Positions 1-9,500 of a DNA stretch of 64,000 nt are shown in pieces. The position numbers and the translations under genes are program-made. Every line of letters starts with the position of its first letter. The stretch's first letter is position 1. This DNA comes from Luteolibacter sp. LG18 (GTDB taxonomy: Bacteria; Verrucomicrobiota; Verrucomicrobiia; Verrucomicrobiales; Akkermansiaceae): NCBI RefSeq assembly GCF_036322585.1, contig NZ_AP024600.1, positions 2,232,001 to 2,296,000 of the forward strand. Reading direction: 5' to 3'. The notes below the pieces were generated by a model. The model saw only the letters and a program-made list of their open reading frames with translations, searched no databases and had not been told where the DNA came from.

Positions 1-78
1 GGGGATGGCGGGTGGTAGGCTGGTGTCGTTGGCGAGGGTGGTGCCGATGACGAAGGCGAGGGGCAGCAGATGTTTCAT
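1..78 (-). CDS. N-terminus of a secreted protein (cut by window edge)
   Basis: Only the first 26 codons are visible. An ATG at 78 on the minus strand opens a reading frame starting MKHLLPLAFVIGTTLANDTS, a typical short Sec signal peptide (Lys-His n-region, hydrophobic core, likely cleavage after TLA or LAN). The frame then runs out of the window without a stop. It lies about 105 bp downstream of tilS on the same strand and could be co-transcribed with it. The mature protein and its function cannot be told from this fragment. Confidence 0.6.
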   Translation of the reverse strand, partial: MKHLLPLAFVIGTTLANDTSLPPAIP

Positions 79-183
79 GGGCGGGTGACCAGAGTTTCGA
101 GAAAGAGTGGAATGATCTCCGGGATGGATTTGCGACTTCTCCGGGCGGTGAAGTCATCACACTCACAAGCAGGAATGCTTGTG

Positions 184-1137
184 CTACTCGACCACCATCC
201 GGCCGCCACGGCGGCGCAGGTGGCGGCCGCCGGGGAGATTGACGCAGGCGGATTTGTTTTCGGGAACCAGTAGCGCGGCGGCTTGTTTGAGCAACTCGCG
301 GTCGAGGTCGCCGACGCCGTTGGAGTGGAGGAAACGGAAGATTGCGGCGCGTTGCAGGGCGGGCGGGAGCTCGCGCATCGCGGGGACGTGGAGGCGGCCC
401 TGGGGATCGAGGACCTTGGCGCGCTCCAAGGCCCAGGTGAGGATCTCGTCCTGGTCCTCGCCGGCGTCGGCGGCGCGCCACAGTGAGGGCACGGCATCGC
501 GGCCGCTGATGTGGGAGAGCTGCGGGATCGCCTCGTGGCGGAGACGGTTGCGGGCGGTGATCGGTTCGGCGTTGGTGGCGTCCTCGCGCCACGGCAGGTC
601 GAGCTCGTGGAGGTGGCGGCGGAGTTCCCAGCGGCGTACGCCGAGCAACGGGCGGATCAATTCCAGCTCGCGGCCATCGACGGTGATCTTCTGGTGCTCG
701 CGCATGCCCTTCGCTCCGTACGATCCGCGTAGTAGATTCCAGAGCACGGTTTCAGCTCGGTCGTCGGCGTGGTGGGCGAGCAGCACGCGCGGGCAGCGGT
801 GGCGTTTCGCGCAGGCTGCGAAGAAGCGGTGGCGGGCCTCGCGGCCGGCGGTCTCGAAGGATTTCCCGGACGCCTCCGCCAGCGCGGCGACGTCCTGGGT
901 GTCGATCTCGCAAGCCAGCCCGTGGGCGGCGCAGAGTTCGGCCACGAAACCGGCGTCGAGATTGGCGACCTGGCCGCGCAGGCCGTGGTTGAGGTGGCAG
1001 ACGATGAGCTTGCGGAAGCCCGCGCCGAGCAGGAGGTGGAGGAGGGCAACGGAGTCCGCGCCACCGGACACGCCGATCAGGAACTTGTGGGCGTGCGGCG
1101 TTTCTTTCAGCCACGGGATCTCCGGCACGTAGGGCAC
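184..1137 (-). CDS. tilS: tRNA(Ile)-lysidine synthase TilS
   Basis: A 317-residue N-type ATP pyrophosphatase that should attach lysine to C34 of tRNA-Ile(CAU), changing its decoding from AUG to AUA. The PP-loop SGGADS is at residues 24-29, preceded by the hydrophobic strand KFLIGV. The family motifs HLNHGLRG, LAHHADDRAETVLWNLLRG and RPLL follow in the usual order. The start is GTG at 1137, with an AGGAAG Shine-Dalgarno at about 1144-1149 on the minus strand. The protein is shorter than the E. coli type (over 400 residues) and appears to lack most of the C-terminal TilS_C domain; short forms are known in many phyla. It acts in the cytoplasm and is normally essential. Confidence 0.93.
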   Translation of the reverse strand: MPYVPEIPWLKETPHAHKFLIGVSGGADSVALLHLLLGAGFRKLIVCHLNHGLRGQVANLDAGFVAELCAAHGLACEIDTQDVAALAEASGKSFETAGREARHRFFAACAKRHRCPRVLLAHHADDRAETVLWNLLRGSYGAKGMREHQKITVDGRELELIRPLLGVRRWELRRHLHELDLPWREDATNAEPITARNRLRHEAIPQLSHISGRDAVPSLWRAADAGEDQDEILTWALERAKVLDPQGRLHVPAMRELPPALQRAAIFRFLHSNGVGDLDRELLKQAAALLVPENKSACVNLPGGRHLRRRGGRMVVE

Positions 1138-1513
1138 GAGGTGCTTCCTAGCATGCGGCCTGGCGGAGGAACAGGGAAACGAGAGGCCGCGGGCGAGCGG
1201 GGGAAAGGGGGCCGAAGAGCCGCTCCGGTGTGCAAAGGCTGTCCATCAAAAGTCCGGAGCGGCACGATCTCTTCGGGGGGAGCACCAGCGTGTTTTCTGC
1301 TTTGGGACGGAAGCCGCGCTGGCGAAAAATCGGTGTCTCCCCCGGCTTCCGGGCCGGGCCGTCCGCTGCGGAGCGGGCGATCGAACTTGGGGTTGGGGGG
1401 AGTTTGTCGCGTTGGGGATCAACCGGGCGACAGGAGAAGACTACCACTTTTCCGGCCGTTGGATACCCACGCGATCGCGGGAAGGGGGAAGCTCAAATTT
1501 GAAATCTCAAATC
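1138..1513. other. Gene-free spacer between tilS and agmatine deiminase
   Basis: No convincing gene is seen; short open frames here lack family motifs and ribosome-binding sites. It must hold the tilS promoter on the minus strand. The part next to the agmatine deiminase stop (about 1493-1518) has a small A+T-rich repeat of the type AAATTTGAAATCTCAAATCTCA that overlaps the end of that gene. Confidence 0.5.
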
Positions 1514-2524
1514 TCAGAGGCCAGAAGCGGGCTGCTGCTGGGAAATGCAGTGCAGCGTGCCGCCTTCCTCGACGAGATCCAGGCAATCGATGCCGGTGAC
1601 CTCGCGGCCGGGGAAGAGCTCGCGGATCAGGCCGAGCGCGCGGTCGTCGTTGCGGGCCTGGCGGAAGGTGGGGACGAGCACGCCGCCGTTCACGATGAGG
1701 AAATTCACATAGGACGCGGGCAGCACCGGCAAGCGCCAGCCGGGGACCTCGCAGGCTTCCGGCAGGGCGATTTCCACTACGTCGAAGCCGAAGGAATTCA
1801 GCCGGCTCCAGTTGTCCTCCAGCACCGGATAGTTCGGCGAGGAGCGGTCCTTTTCGCGGCAGGCGACGATGGTCTTCTCGTTTGCGAAACGCGCGAGGTC
1901 GTCGATGTGGCCGTCGGTGTCATCGCCTTCGATGCCTTGTTTCAGCCAGAGGATGTCGGACACGCCGAGGGTGTCGCGGAGCTTTTGCTCCATCTGCTCG
2001 CGGCTCAGGTGCGGGTTGCGGTTCGGATTGAGCAGCACCGCCTCGGTGGTGAGGAGCTGGCCGCGGCCATTGATTTCGATGGCACCGCCTTCGAGGATCA
2101 TGCCGCCTTCGAAACGGCGCAGGCCGAGGGTGTCCGCGATCTGACGCGGGATCGAGTCATCGAGATCGTAGGGCGGAAACTTGCCGCCCCAGGCGTTGAA
2201 GCCCCAATCGGTCACGGCGAGTTCGCCGGTTTCATGGTGCTTCACGAAAATCGGGCCGTGATCGCGGCACCAGACGTCGTTGTGCGGGTGGTCGAACAGT
2301 TCGATATGCTCGGGCACCGCCTTGGCGCGGTTGCATGCCGCGCGGATCGCGGCATGGTCGGCGGCGGGGGCGTTGATCCGGCACGGTTCGTGGCGGGAAA
2401 TCCCGGCGGCGATTTCGGCGAATTTCGCCCAGATCAGGTCGCGCTTGCTACCGCCCCAGTGGCGCGGGTCGTCCACGGGCCAAGACAGCCACACGGCTTG
2501 CTGGCGGGTCCATTCGGCGGGCAT
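1514..2524 (-). CDS. aguA: Agmatine deiminase
   Basis: A 336-residue member of the peptidylarginine deiminase-like family (agmatine deiminase, PF04371). It should convert agmatine to N-carbamoylputrescine and ammonia in polyamine synthesis or agmatine use. Visible motifs are WCRDHGPIFV near residue 85, the substrate-loop motif EGGAIEINGRG, the catalytic GHIDDLARF (His-x-Asp) and the C-terminal nucleophile cysteine in GTLHCISQQQPA. The ATG at 2524 is the only Met before the conserved start PAEW; a longer upstream frame has no family sequence. The length fits the family. It is transcribed toward tilS. No second polyamine gene (N-carbamoylputrescine amidase) is next to it. Arginine deiminase-like proteins of the same fold are the alternative, but the QQQP ending favours agmatine deiminase. 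Confidence 0.9.
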   Translation of the reverse strand: MPAEWTRQQAVWLSWPVDDPRHWGGSKRDLIWAKFAEIAAGISRHEPCRINAPAADHAAIRAACNRAKAVPEHIELFDHPHNDVWCRDHGPIFVKHHETGELAVTDWGFNAWGGKFPPYDLDDSIPRQIADTLGLRRFEGGMILEGGAIEINGRGQLLTTEAVLLNPNRNPHLSREQMEQKLRDTLGVSDILWLKQGIEGDDTDGHIDDLARFANEKTIVACREKDRSSPNYPVLEDNWSRLNSFGFDVVEIALPEACEVPGWRLPVLPASYVNFLIVNGGVLVPTFRQARNDDRALGLIRELFPGREVTGIDCLDLVEEGGTLHCISQQQPASGL

Positions 2525-2692
2525 CGAGAATCCTTGGGCGGCGGCGGTCACGGCGGGAGATTTCCGTCCGGAGCGGCGGTTGCCAAGTTCCAACGGTGCC
2601 CGGATTGGCAGAACGCCCACGCTTTCTTTCAAAGTCGCAAACCCGCAAGAATGTTGGGGACGGTGACGTTTCAGACACGTAATTTTCCGATT

Positions 2693-3895
2693 ATGAAGCG
2701 ACGTGGATTTCTTGGCAGTGTGACGGGTGGAGTGGTGGCTGGAGCGGCGGGGTTGACCCGTGCGGCGGAAACTCCAGCGGCGGCGGAGACCCCGGCGCAG
2801 GCGCTGCGGACCACGGCGGCGGTTCACATGGCCCCGCGCGCGGATGGCCTGGAGGTGGTGTGGGCGGTGAGCCGCCTCGCCCGCGGTTGGGTGGAGTGGA
2901 AGGGCTCGGATGGCACCACCGGCAAGGCCCACGAGGATGCCTACGGCTTCGTGCCGCAGGGCGACCGCATCGTGCGGGTGCGCGTGTCCGGCCTGAAACC
3001 GGGGGCCACGTACCAGGTCCGCACGGTGACCGAGTCCGGCGATGCCGCGAAGACGCGCGACGAAAGCCCGTGGAAGAATTTCCGCCCGCTCGATGGCAAG
3101 GCCGCCACGACGAAGTTCGTCGTTTGGAACGACACCCACCAGAACGAGGAAACCCTCAAGCGCCTCCACACCGCCACCCCGGCCGCCGATTTCCTGCTGT
3201 GGAACGGCGACACCTGCAACAACTGGGACAAGGAAGAGTGGCTCGCGCCGACCTTGCTGAGCCCCGCCGGGCAGGACGTCAGCGAAGGCCGACCGATGTT
3301 CGTGGTGTGGGGCAATCACGACGTCCGCGGGAAGTGGGCGTTCAAGATGCCCGAGATCATCGCCACGCCGAGCGACCGTCCGTTCTACGCCTTCCGCAGT
3401 GGTCCGGTGGCTTTCATCTGCCTGCACACCGGCGAGGACAAGCCGGACGACCATCCCAGCTTCGGTGGCCGCGTGGCCTTCGAGCTGCTGCGGGTGCAGC
3501 AGGCGGAATGGATGAAGCAGGTGATCCAGCAGCCGGAGTTCCGGGACGCACCCTACCGGGTCGTGTTCTGCCACATCCCGCTACGCTGGACGAAGGAGAA
3601 CCCGAAGGACTACGCGGGCGGTGGCTACGACGATTTCAGCCGCTTCAGCCGCGAGGCCTGGCATGACGTGCTGGTGCAGTGGAAGACGCAGATCGTGGTC
3701 TCCGGCCACACCCACCAGACCGCGTGGATCCCGGGCACGAAGGAGTTTCCGTATGCCCAGCTCGTCGGCGGTGGTCCGAAGCCACAGGCCGCGACGTTCA
3801 TCGAGGGAACCGCGGACAAGAGCGCGCTCAAGTTCACGATGAAGGATCTCGATGGCAAGGTGCTCCAGGAAGTTTCGTTCAAGGCGCTGGCGTGA
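2693..3895 (+). CDS. Secreted metallophosphoesterase with Tat-type signal
   Basis: A 400-residue protein starting MKRRGFLGSVTGGVVAGAAG, a twin-arginine-like signal with a small-residue core, so export folded to the periplasm is likely. An Fn3/purple-acid-phosphatase-like N-terminal domain (about residues 40-130) is followed by a calcineurin-type phosphoesterase domain. The metal ligands are easy to see: NDTH, NGDTCN, WGNHD, the CHIPL histidine and the closing GHTHQT. It should hydrolyse phosphomonoesters or diesters with a dimetal centre; the substrate is unknown. The start at 2693 was chosen because it gives the signal peptide; the open frame extends far upstream without family sequence. A DUF5722 gene begins 39 bp downstream on the same strand, so the two may form an operon. 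Confidence 0.85.
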   Translation: MKRRGFLGSVTGGVVAGAAGLTRAAETPAAAETPAQALRTTAAVHMAPRADGLEVVWAVSRLARGWVEWKGSDGTTGKAHEDAYGFVPQGDRIVRVRVSGLKPGATYQVRTVTESGDAAKTRDESPWKNFRPLDGKAATTKFVVWNDTHQNEETLKRLHTATPAADFLLWNGDTCNNWDKEEWLAPTLLSPAGQDVSEGRPMFVVWGNHDVRGKWAFKMPEIIATPSDRPFYAFRSGPVAFICLHTGEDKPDDHPSFGGRVAFELLRVQQAEWMKQVIQQPEFRDAPYRVVFCHIPLRWTKENPKDYAGGGYDDFSRFSREAWHDVLVQWKTQIVVSGHTHQTAWIPGTKEFPYAQLVGGGPKPQAATFIEGTADKSALKFTMKDLDGKVLQEVSFKALA

Positions 3896-3934
3896 TGGTT
3901 GAAATCCGGGCCGCATACGCCCCGTAGCCGCCGG

Positions 3935-6019
3935 ATGCAGGTTTTCCCGGGTGTGCTCGTGATCGCCGCCGCGCTGTGCCTCACAGCGCGTGCGGCGGAT
4001 GTGCCTTGTGCCATCGATCCCGCGAGCGCCCACCATCTGGCGATCACGAAGGCGGACGACGGCTCGTGGGAATTGCGGACCCAGGGCCACGATCCCTATG
4101 TGTTCCTCTCCGCCCTGCCGCCGGGTGCGACGGCGGAGGGGCGCACGGTGCTGGAGCTCGGGTATTTCAGCACCACCGGCACGGACCATTTCCAGGTGTT
4201 CGTGAATCCGCCGTGCCGGGAGGATACCAGCGTGCGAGGGGCAGGGATCGTGCCCGCGCAAGGGTGGTCCACGCAGTCGTTGGATCTCGCGCCCGCGTTG
4301 AAGAAGGCGGGGGCTCCGCCGAAGAACCTGCGCCTCGATTTCGGCACGCAGCCGGACAAGGTGATCCGGCTGCGCTCGCTGACACTGCGTCCGATGAACG
4401 CGGCTGAGATCGCGCGCCGCGATCAGGACGAGGAGAAGGCGCGGTTGCGGCAGCAGCTCACCGACCGGCTGAAGCAATACCTTGCCGCGTCTTATGCGTC
4501 GGTCATCGATCACGTGACCATCGTGGACCAGCAGGTGGTCATCGAGGGATACGTGGCCCCGGGGATCGCGAAGGTGGCGATCGCCGAGCTGCCGATGGAG
4601 CGTGAGGCTTATTTGGATCCGCCACCAGCGCCGGGCTTGGAGTTGCAGTTGGATGAGCGGCGTCGGTTTCATCTGGAGCTGCCGCGGATGGCAGGCGGTC
4701 TCGACCGGATGTTTTCGAAATGGCGGCTGGTCGGTGATGGCGCTCCGGTGTCCACCGCGCGCCATGCGGACAGCGTCGTGGCGGGCGACGCGCCTCCGGT
4801 CGAAATGCCAGTGGGCAGGAAGGGAATCGGCGGTTTCCATCATGGCGGACCGGTGGAGGACATCGCCGCGTTGGGGGTTGGCTCGGCCACGGTGAACCTG
4901 CCGCTCGGCACCTTGCTGCGTCTCACGCCCGGACCGGGGCGGACGGAGTTTCAACATGGCGGGAAGACGTGGTATGTGGATGACCGCACGGTGGCGGGAT
5001 TCGATGCCACGTTGAAGGCCGCGGCGGATCGTCATCTCATTGTCTCCGGCATCCTGCTGCTGCCTCAGGTCAGGGGCTTCGCCGATCCCGAGGTGGGTCG
5101 GCGCATGGTTCATCCCGAGGCCGATCCGGCGGGCATCTACACGATGCCGAATGTGACCACCGCGGAAGGCGTGGCGACTTATGCGGCGGCCGTGGATTTC
5201 CTCGCCACCCGATACAGTCGTCCGGACAAGCGCTTTGGCCGCATCCATCACTGGATCCTGCACAACGAGGTGAACTCGGGATGGATCTGGACGAACGCGG
5301 GCGATCAGACGGTGGAGCGTTACACGGATCTCTATGTCCGCTCGATGCGGATCGTGCACCTCATCGCGTCCCAGCATGATCCGGCGTCGAAGGTGTTTGT
5401 CTCGCTTGAGCACGATTGGAACAAGCCGTATGGCCTGCACTGTTATCCGGGGAAGACGATGCTGGAACTCATCGCTGCGCTATGCCGGGCCGAGGGCGAT
5501 TTCGAATGGGCGCTCGCGTTCCATCCCTATCCCTCCGACCTAATGGAGCCGAAGGCGTGGAACGACAAGGATGCCACCGCTTCATTCGACACGCCGAAAA
5601 TCACCTACAAGAACCTGGAGGTGCTGGACGCATGGATGCGGCGTCCGGAGATGTTGTTCCAAGGGCAGCCGCGGGACATCCATCTCACCGAGCAGGGGGT
5701 GAATTCACGTGATTACTCGGAGGTCTCCCTGCGCGAGCAGGCGGCGGGGATGGCCTATGCCTGGAACAAGCTCAAGCCGCTCTCCACGATCAAGGTGTTC
5801 GATTACCACAACTGGATCGACAACCGCGCCGAGGGCGGACTGCGCATCGGCTTGCGGAAGTTTCCGGATGAACAGGGCGATCCGCTCGGCAAGAAGCCGG
5901 TGTGGGAGGTTTACCGCGCTCTCGATACTCCGGACGAAGCGGCCACCACCGGATTCGCGAAGCCGCTCATCGGGATCAGGGAGTGGAGCGAGGTGAAGAT
6001 GGCGGCGCCGACGAGGTGA
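3935..6019 (+). CDS. DUF5722 family secreted glycosidase-like protein
   Basis: A 694-residue protein with a signal peptide (MQVFPGVLVIAAALCLTARA). The N-terminal 150 residues look like a carbohydrate-binding beta-sandwich. A short Glu/Arg-rich helix (about 165-190) follows, and then a long domain typical of DUF5722. That domain has barrel-like segments with HHWILHNEVNSGWIW, an acidic site resembling the acid/base Asn-Glu of clan GH-A enzymes, and HLTEQGVNSRDYS, which could hold a second catalytic Glu. It is therefore probably a glycoside hydrolase-like enzyme of the periplasm or outside, but activity is not established for the family. An upstream TTG at 3899 is possible; 3935 is preferred because the signal peptide starts there. 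Confidence 0.75.
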   Translation: MQVFPGVLVIAAALCLTARAADVPCAIDPASAHHLAITKADDGSWELRTQGHDPYVFLSALPPGATAEGRTVLELGYFSTTGTDHFQVFVNPPCREDTSVRGAGIVPAQGWSTQSLDLAPALKKAGAPPKNLRLDFGTQPDKVIRLRSLTLRPMNAAEIARRDQDEEKARLRQQLTDRLKQYLAASYASVIDHVTIVDQQVVIEGYVAPGIAKVAIAELPMEREAYLDPPPAPGLELQLDERRRFHLELPRMAGGLDRMFSKWRLVGDGAPVSTARHADSVVAGDAPPVEMPVGRKGIGGFHHGGPVEDIAALGVGSATVNLPLGTLLRLTPGPGRTEFQHGGKTWYVDDRTVAGFDATLKAAADRHLIVSGILLLPQVRGFADPEVGRRMVHPEADPAGIYTMPNVTTAEGVATYAAAVDFLATRYSRPDKRFGRIHHWILHNEVNSGWIWTNAGDQTVERYTDLYVRSMRIVHLIASQHDPASKVFVSLEHDWNKPYGLHCYPGKTMLELIAALCRAEGDFEWALAFHPYPSDLMEPKAWNDKDATASFDTPKITYKNLEVLDAWMRRPEMLFQGQPRDIHLTEQGVNSRDYSEVSLREQAAGMAYAWNKLKPLSTIKVFDYHNWIDNRAEGGLRIGLRKFPDEQGDPLGKKPVWEVYRALDTPDEAATTGFAKPLIGIREWSEVKMAAPTR

Positions 6020-6020
6020 T

Positions 6021-6128
6021 TGTAGCTGAAAGCTCCGCTTTCCCTCTTCGGGGGAGATACTTCGGCCTCCCTGCCCACCGCCAACTGGAGCTGGCGGAGA
6101 CGATTCGAAAGCGGAGCTTTCGACTACA
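6021..6128. repeat. Inverted palindromic (REP/MITE-like) element
   Basis: Two copies of a short imperfect palindrome in inverted orientation. The left arm at 6021-6042 reads TGTAGCTGAAAGCTCCGCTT and on; the right arm at about 6107-6128 is its near reverse complement, ending AAAGCGGAGCTTTCGACTAC. Each arm can itself fold (GAAAGC-TCC-GCTTTC). It begins one base after the stop of the upstream gene and lies between convergent genes, so it may work as a bidirectional terminator or mRNA-stabilising hairpin. It resembles the element at 33160-33290 in architecture and in the GTAGC head. Confidence 0.7.
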
Positions 6129-6152
6129 TTGGCGGAGCAGCCATCATCGTCC

Positions 6153-6491
6153 TCACTTCCGGAACATGAAGAACACCGCGCCCGCGAGGCACAGGCCGGC
6201 GTAGGCGTAGTTCCAGGAGAGCTTCTCTTTCATGAAGAAGACCGCGAAGGGCACGAACAAGGTGAGTGTGATCACCTCCTGGATAATCTTGAGTTGAGCG
6301 GTCGTGAACACCTGCGAACCGATCCGGTTCGCGGGGACTTGGAAGAGGTATTCGAACAAGGCCACGCCCCAGGAAATGAAGGCCGCGATCCACCATGGCT
6401 TGCTCTTCAGTTCCTTCAGGTGGCCGTACCACGCGAAGGTCATGAAGACGTTCGAAATGCAGAGCAGCAGGATCGTTCGCAGGCCGGGCAT
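6153..6491 (-). CDS. Small DMT-family (DUF486) membrane protein
   Basis: A 112-residue integral membrane protein with four predicted helices (about residues 4-20, 35-50, 68-86 and 93-110). It matches the DUF486/DMT small family: MPGLRTILLLCISNVFMTFAW at the start, KSKPWWIAAFISWG in the middle, the loop FQVPANRIG, and FKEKLSWNY-like FMKEKLSWNYAYAGLCLAGA at the end. These proteins are thought to be small drug/metabolite-type transporters, but no substrate is known. It stands alone, convergent with the DUF5722 gene. Length and motifs agree with the family, so the call is firm while the role is not. Confidence 0.88.
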   Translation of the reverse strand: MPGLRTILLLCISNVFMTFAWYGHLKELKSKPWWIAAFISWGVALFEYLFQVPANRIGSQVFTTAQLKIIQEVITLTLFVPFAVFFMKEKLSWNYAYAGLCLAGAVFFMFRK

Positions 6492-6574
6492 GCGGGAGCG
6501 TTAAGACGCCATTGTCACTCCCGCAAGGAACGATGTGATCGACAAATTTAGCATGCCTGAAGTATGAGGCATTC

Positions 6575-9500
6575 ATGAAAGTCATCCGGAGGGGGTATCC
6601 GTGGGTTTTCTTGGCGTTGTTGATCACGGCTGGCGGGTTGGTGGTTTTCCACCGCCCGGACCGTTCGCAAAAAACGCCGGAAATTGTGGCCGAAAATGCG
6701 ACCGTTGAGCGGGCGATCGCGGCGGTAAGTTTGCAGGAATGGATGCAGGCGTCGGAGGGCGGATCGCCGCATGACGAGGCGCTTGCGCGGGGCATCGAGT
6801 TGGCTCGGCAGCGTCGGTTGGAGCTCTCCGCTCTGATGAAGAGCGATCCGTCCGCGGCGCTGGCGCAGGTTCTTTCCTACTCGCAACTTCAAGCGCTTCC
6901 CGCGGCGGTCCGTGCCGAGTGCGAGAAGCCCTGGAGTGCCACCGGCAGCATCGACCTGCGCTGGGAGTCGTCGCCCCGCGAGGCGGACCACGCCCACTGC
7001 GATCACCAGAACATCGCCTATGTGGGGAACGACCATTGGCGGATCCGCGGACCGGAGTTCATGGAGCCCCAATTGCCGCGGACGAACGCCCCGATGCAGG
7101 GCTATCTCATCGGCGACGAGCTGCTGCTGGAAGCCTCCGCGGTTCATCCGGTGGCGGGTGCGGAGCTGACGGCGGCGAAGGAGCTTTTCCCGGTGGGCAA
7201 CCCATCGGTCGATCCGGTGGCCGGCGTGCAGGCCGATCCGGCGATCGCCGCGGTGGTGGGGGGAAAGCTCCACTACTTCGCGAGCACCGCTTCTCTCCAG
7301 ACCATCGAGGATCGTTTGGCCCAGGCCACTCGGGACGCCGAGGCCACCAAGACCACCGCGCTCAACCACGGCATGGCGTTCCTCGAAGCCAGCTCCGGTT
7401 CGAGCGGCGGCAGCACGCCGGTCGAGGCGACGCCGTATCTGGGCAATGCCATCAACGTCCTTTTCATCCGCGTGGACTTCTCGGACTTTCCGGGTGAGCC
7501 GGTGAGCAAGTCCGCGCTCGAGTCCACGCTTTCGATCGTCAACGGCTACGTCAACAGCTACTCGTATGGCCAAGCCTCGGTGGCCTACACCGTCACGCCG
7601 ACCTACTACCGCATGCCGGCCACCGGCGCGTCCTACGCGACCGCGGGCAACAACGACGGGCTCATGTCGGCGGCCAAGACGCTCGCCACCAATGCCGGCT
7701 ACAACCTGGCGAACTACAGCGTGGTGGCGGTCTATTTCCCGAGTCTCTCCGGGGTGGCGAATTCCCAGATCACCTATGGGGGCCTGGCGTCCGTGGGCGG
7801 GGGCAACCATTGGATCAACGGAGCCAACGATGCCTCCACGATCACCCACGAGTTCGGCCACAACTACGGCCTCTTCCACGCGAATTACTGGGACCCGGAC
7901 CACGATTTCAGCGGCATCGCCGACTACAACGATCCGGCTGGCAACAGCTACGAATACGGCGACCTCACCGACACCATGGGCTACGAGGCGAATGGTGCGA
8001 ACGGCTACTTCAATCCCTTCGAAACCCGCCGCCTGGAGTGGATGCCGTCGAACAAGGTGGTGGAGCCCACCGGCACCGGCACGTGGCGGATCAGCCGCTT
8101 CGACGACCCCAGCGCGCTTTCGAACCAGACCTTGGCGCTGCGCGTGCCGATGGGCGGGAGCCGCTACTACTGGGTGGGATTGCGCAAGCGCTACACCACC
8201 CCGACCAATTTCCTGAACGCAGCCTACGTGGTGGCGGAAGGACTTTACGCGGGGCGCTCGAACCTGATCGACATGACGCCGAATTCCTCGGGCAGCGCGA
8301 CCAACGACCGTCGCGACGCGGGCCTCATCGTCGGAGCGTCCTACTACGACAGCTCGGCCGGGGTGAAATTCGAAACGCTGGCCTCGGGTGGCACGGCCCC
8401 CAACGAGTGGATCGACGTGAAGGTCACCTTCGATCCGCGCATCTCCATCGTGGACACCACGCCGGAGGTGGATGAGAAGGCGGGTACGGCACTGGTCACC
8501 GTGCGCCGCAGCTACGGGGCCACCGCCGCGGCGAGCGTGGGCTTCGCCACCGCCAACGGCACGGCCACCGCGGGTACCGACTACTATACGGCCAGTGGCA
8601 CGCTGACTTGGGCGGCGGGCGACAATACGGACCGCGTCATCCGTGTGCCGATCCGTCCGGATGCCTCCAACGAAGGCCGTGAGACCTTCACCGTCCAGCT
8701 CAGTGGCGCCACCGGTGCCACGCTCGATGGGGCCGCCAGCACCGCGACGGTGACGATCGTCGACGCGGGCAAACAGCTCCTGAAGTTCGCGCCCGGCTTC
8801 TTCAACCTCAAGGCCACCACGAATGCGCCGCTGCCCGATGGCAAGGTGCTCATCGGCGGCTTGATCAGCCCGGCTTCCGGCGAATACCAGGACGTCCACA
8901 ATTTCACCCGCCTCAATGCCGATGGCTCGGTGGACACCTCGTTCCTCACCGGCAGCGGGTTTGATGCGGAGGTGTTGAAGATCGTGGTGCAGCCGGATGG
9001 CAAGATCCTCGTGGGCGGCCTGTTCACCACCTACAACGGGGTGACGGCGAACCGTCTGGTGCGCCTGAATTCGAATGGCACGCTCGACACCGCGTTCATG
9101 ACGGCGATGGGGGCCGGGCCGAGCGGAGGGGTGAATGTGAGGGCCTTGGCGGTGGAGAGCACGGGGGCGATCCTGGTGGGAGGAGACTTCAGCAGTTTCT
9201 CCGGGACATCTACGGAAGGTCTGATCCGGCTGACTTCCACGGGAGCGCCCGATACCGCCACACCTCTTACCCTGCCGTTCGCCACCTCGTGGAACTCCGC
9301 CGTGTATGACCTTATCGCTCAAGACGATGGCAAGATCATGGTGGCAGGCTCCTTCTACATTGGACCGGGTGCTCCCTATCGGCCAGGGGTCGCGCGATTG
9401 AATGCCAATGGCTCCCGCGACACGACTTTCGATCCGGGCGCTGGTCCGTATGGTGCGACAGTGACCACGCTCGGAACTGTGACCTGCATCGCCAGGCAGT

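Noticed and set aside
1148-1447. A possible 99-residue gene in the tilS upstream spacer
   Set aside because: No ribosome-binding site, no motif and Pro/Arg-rich random-looking composition.
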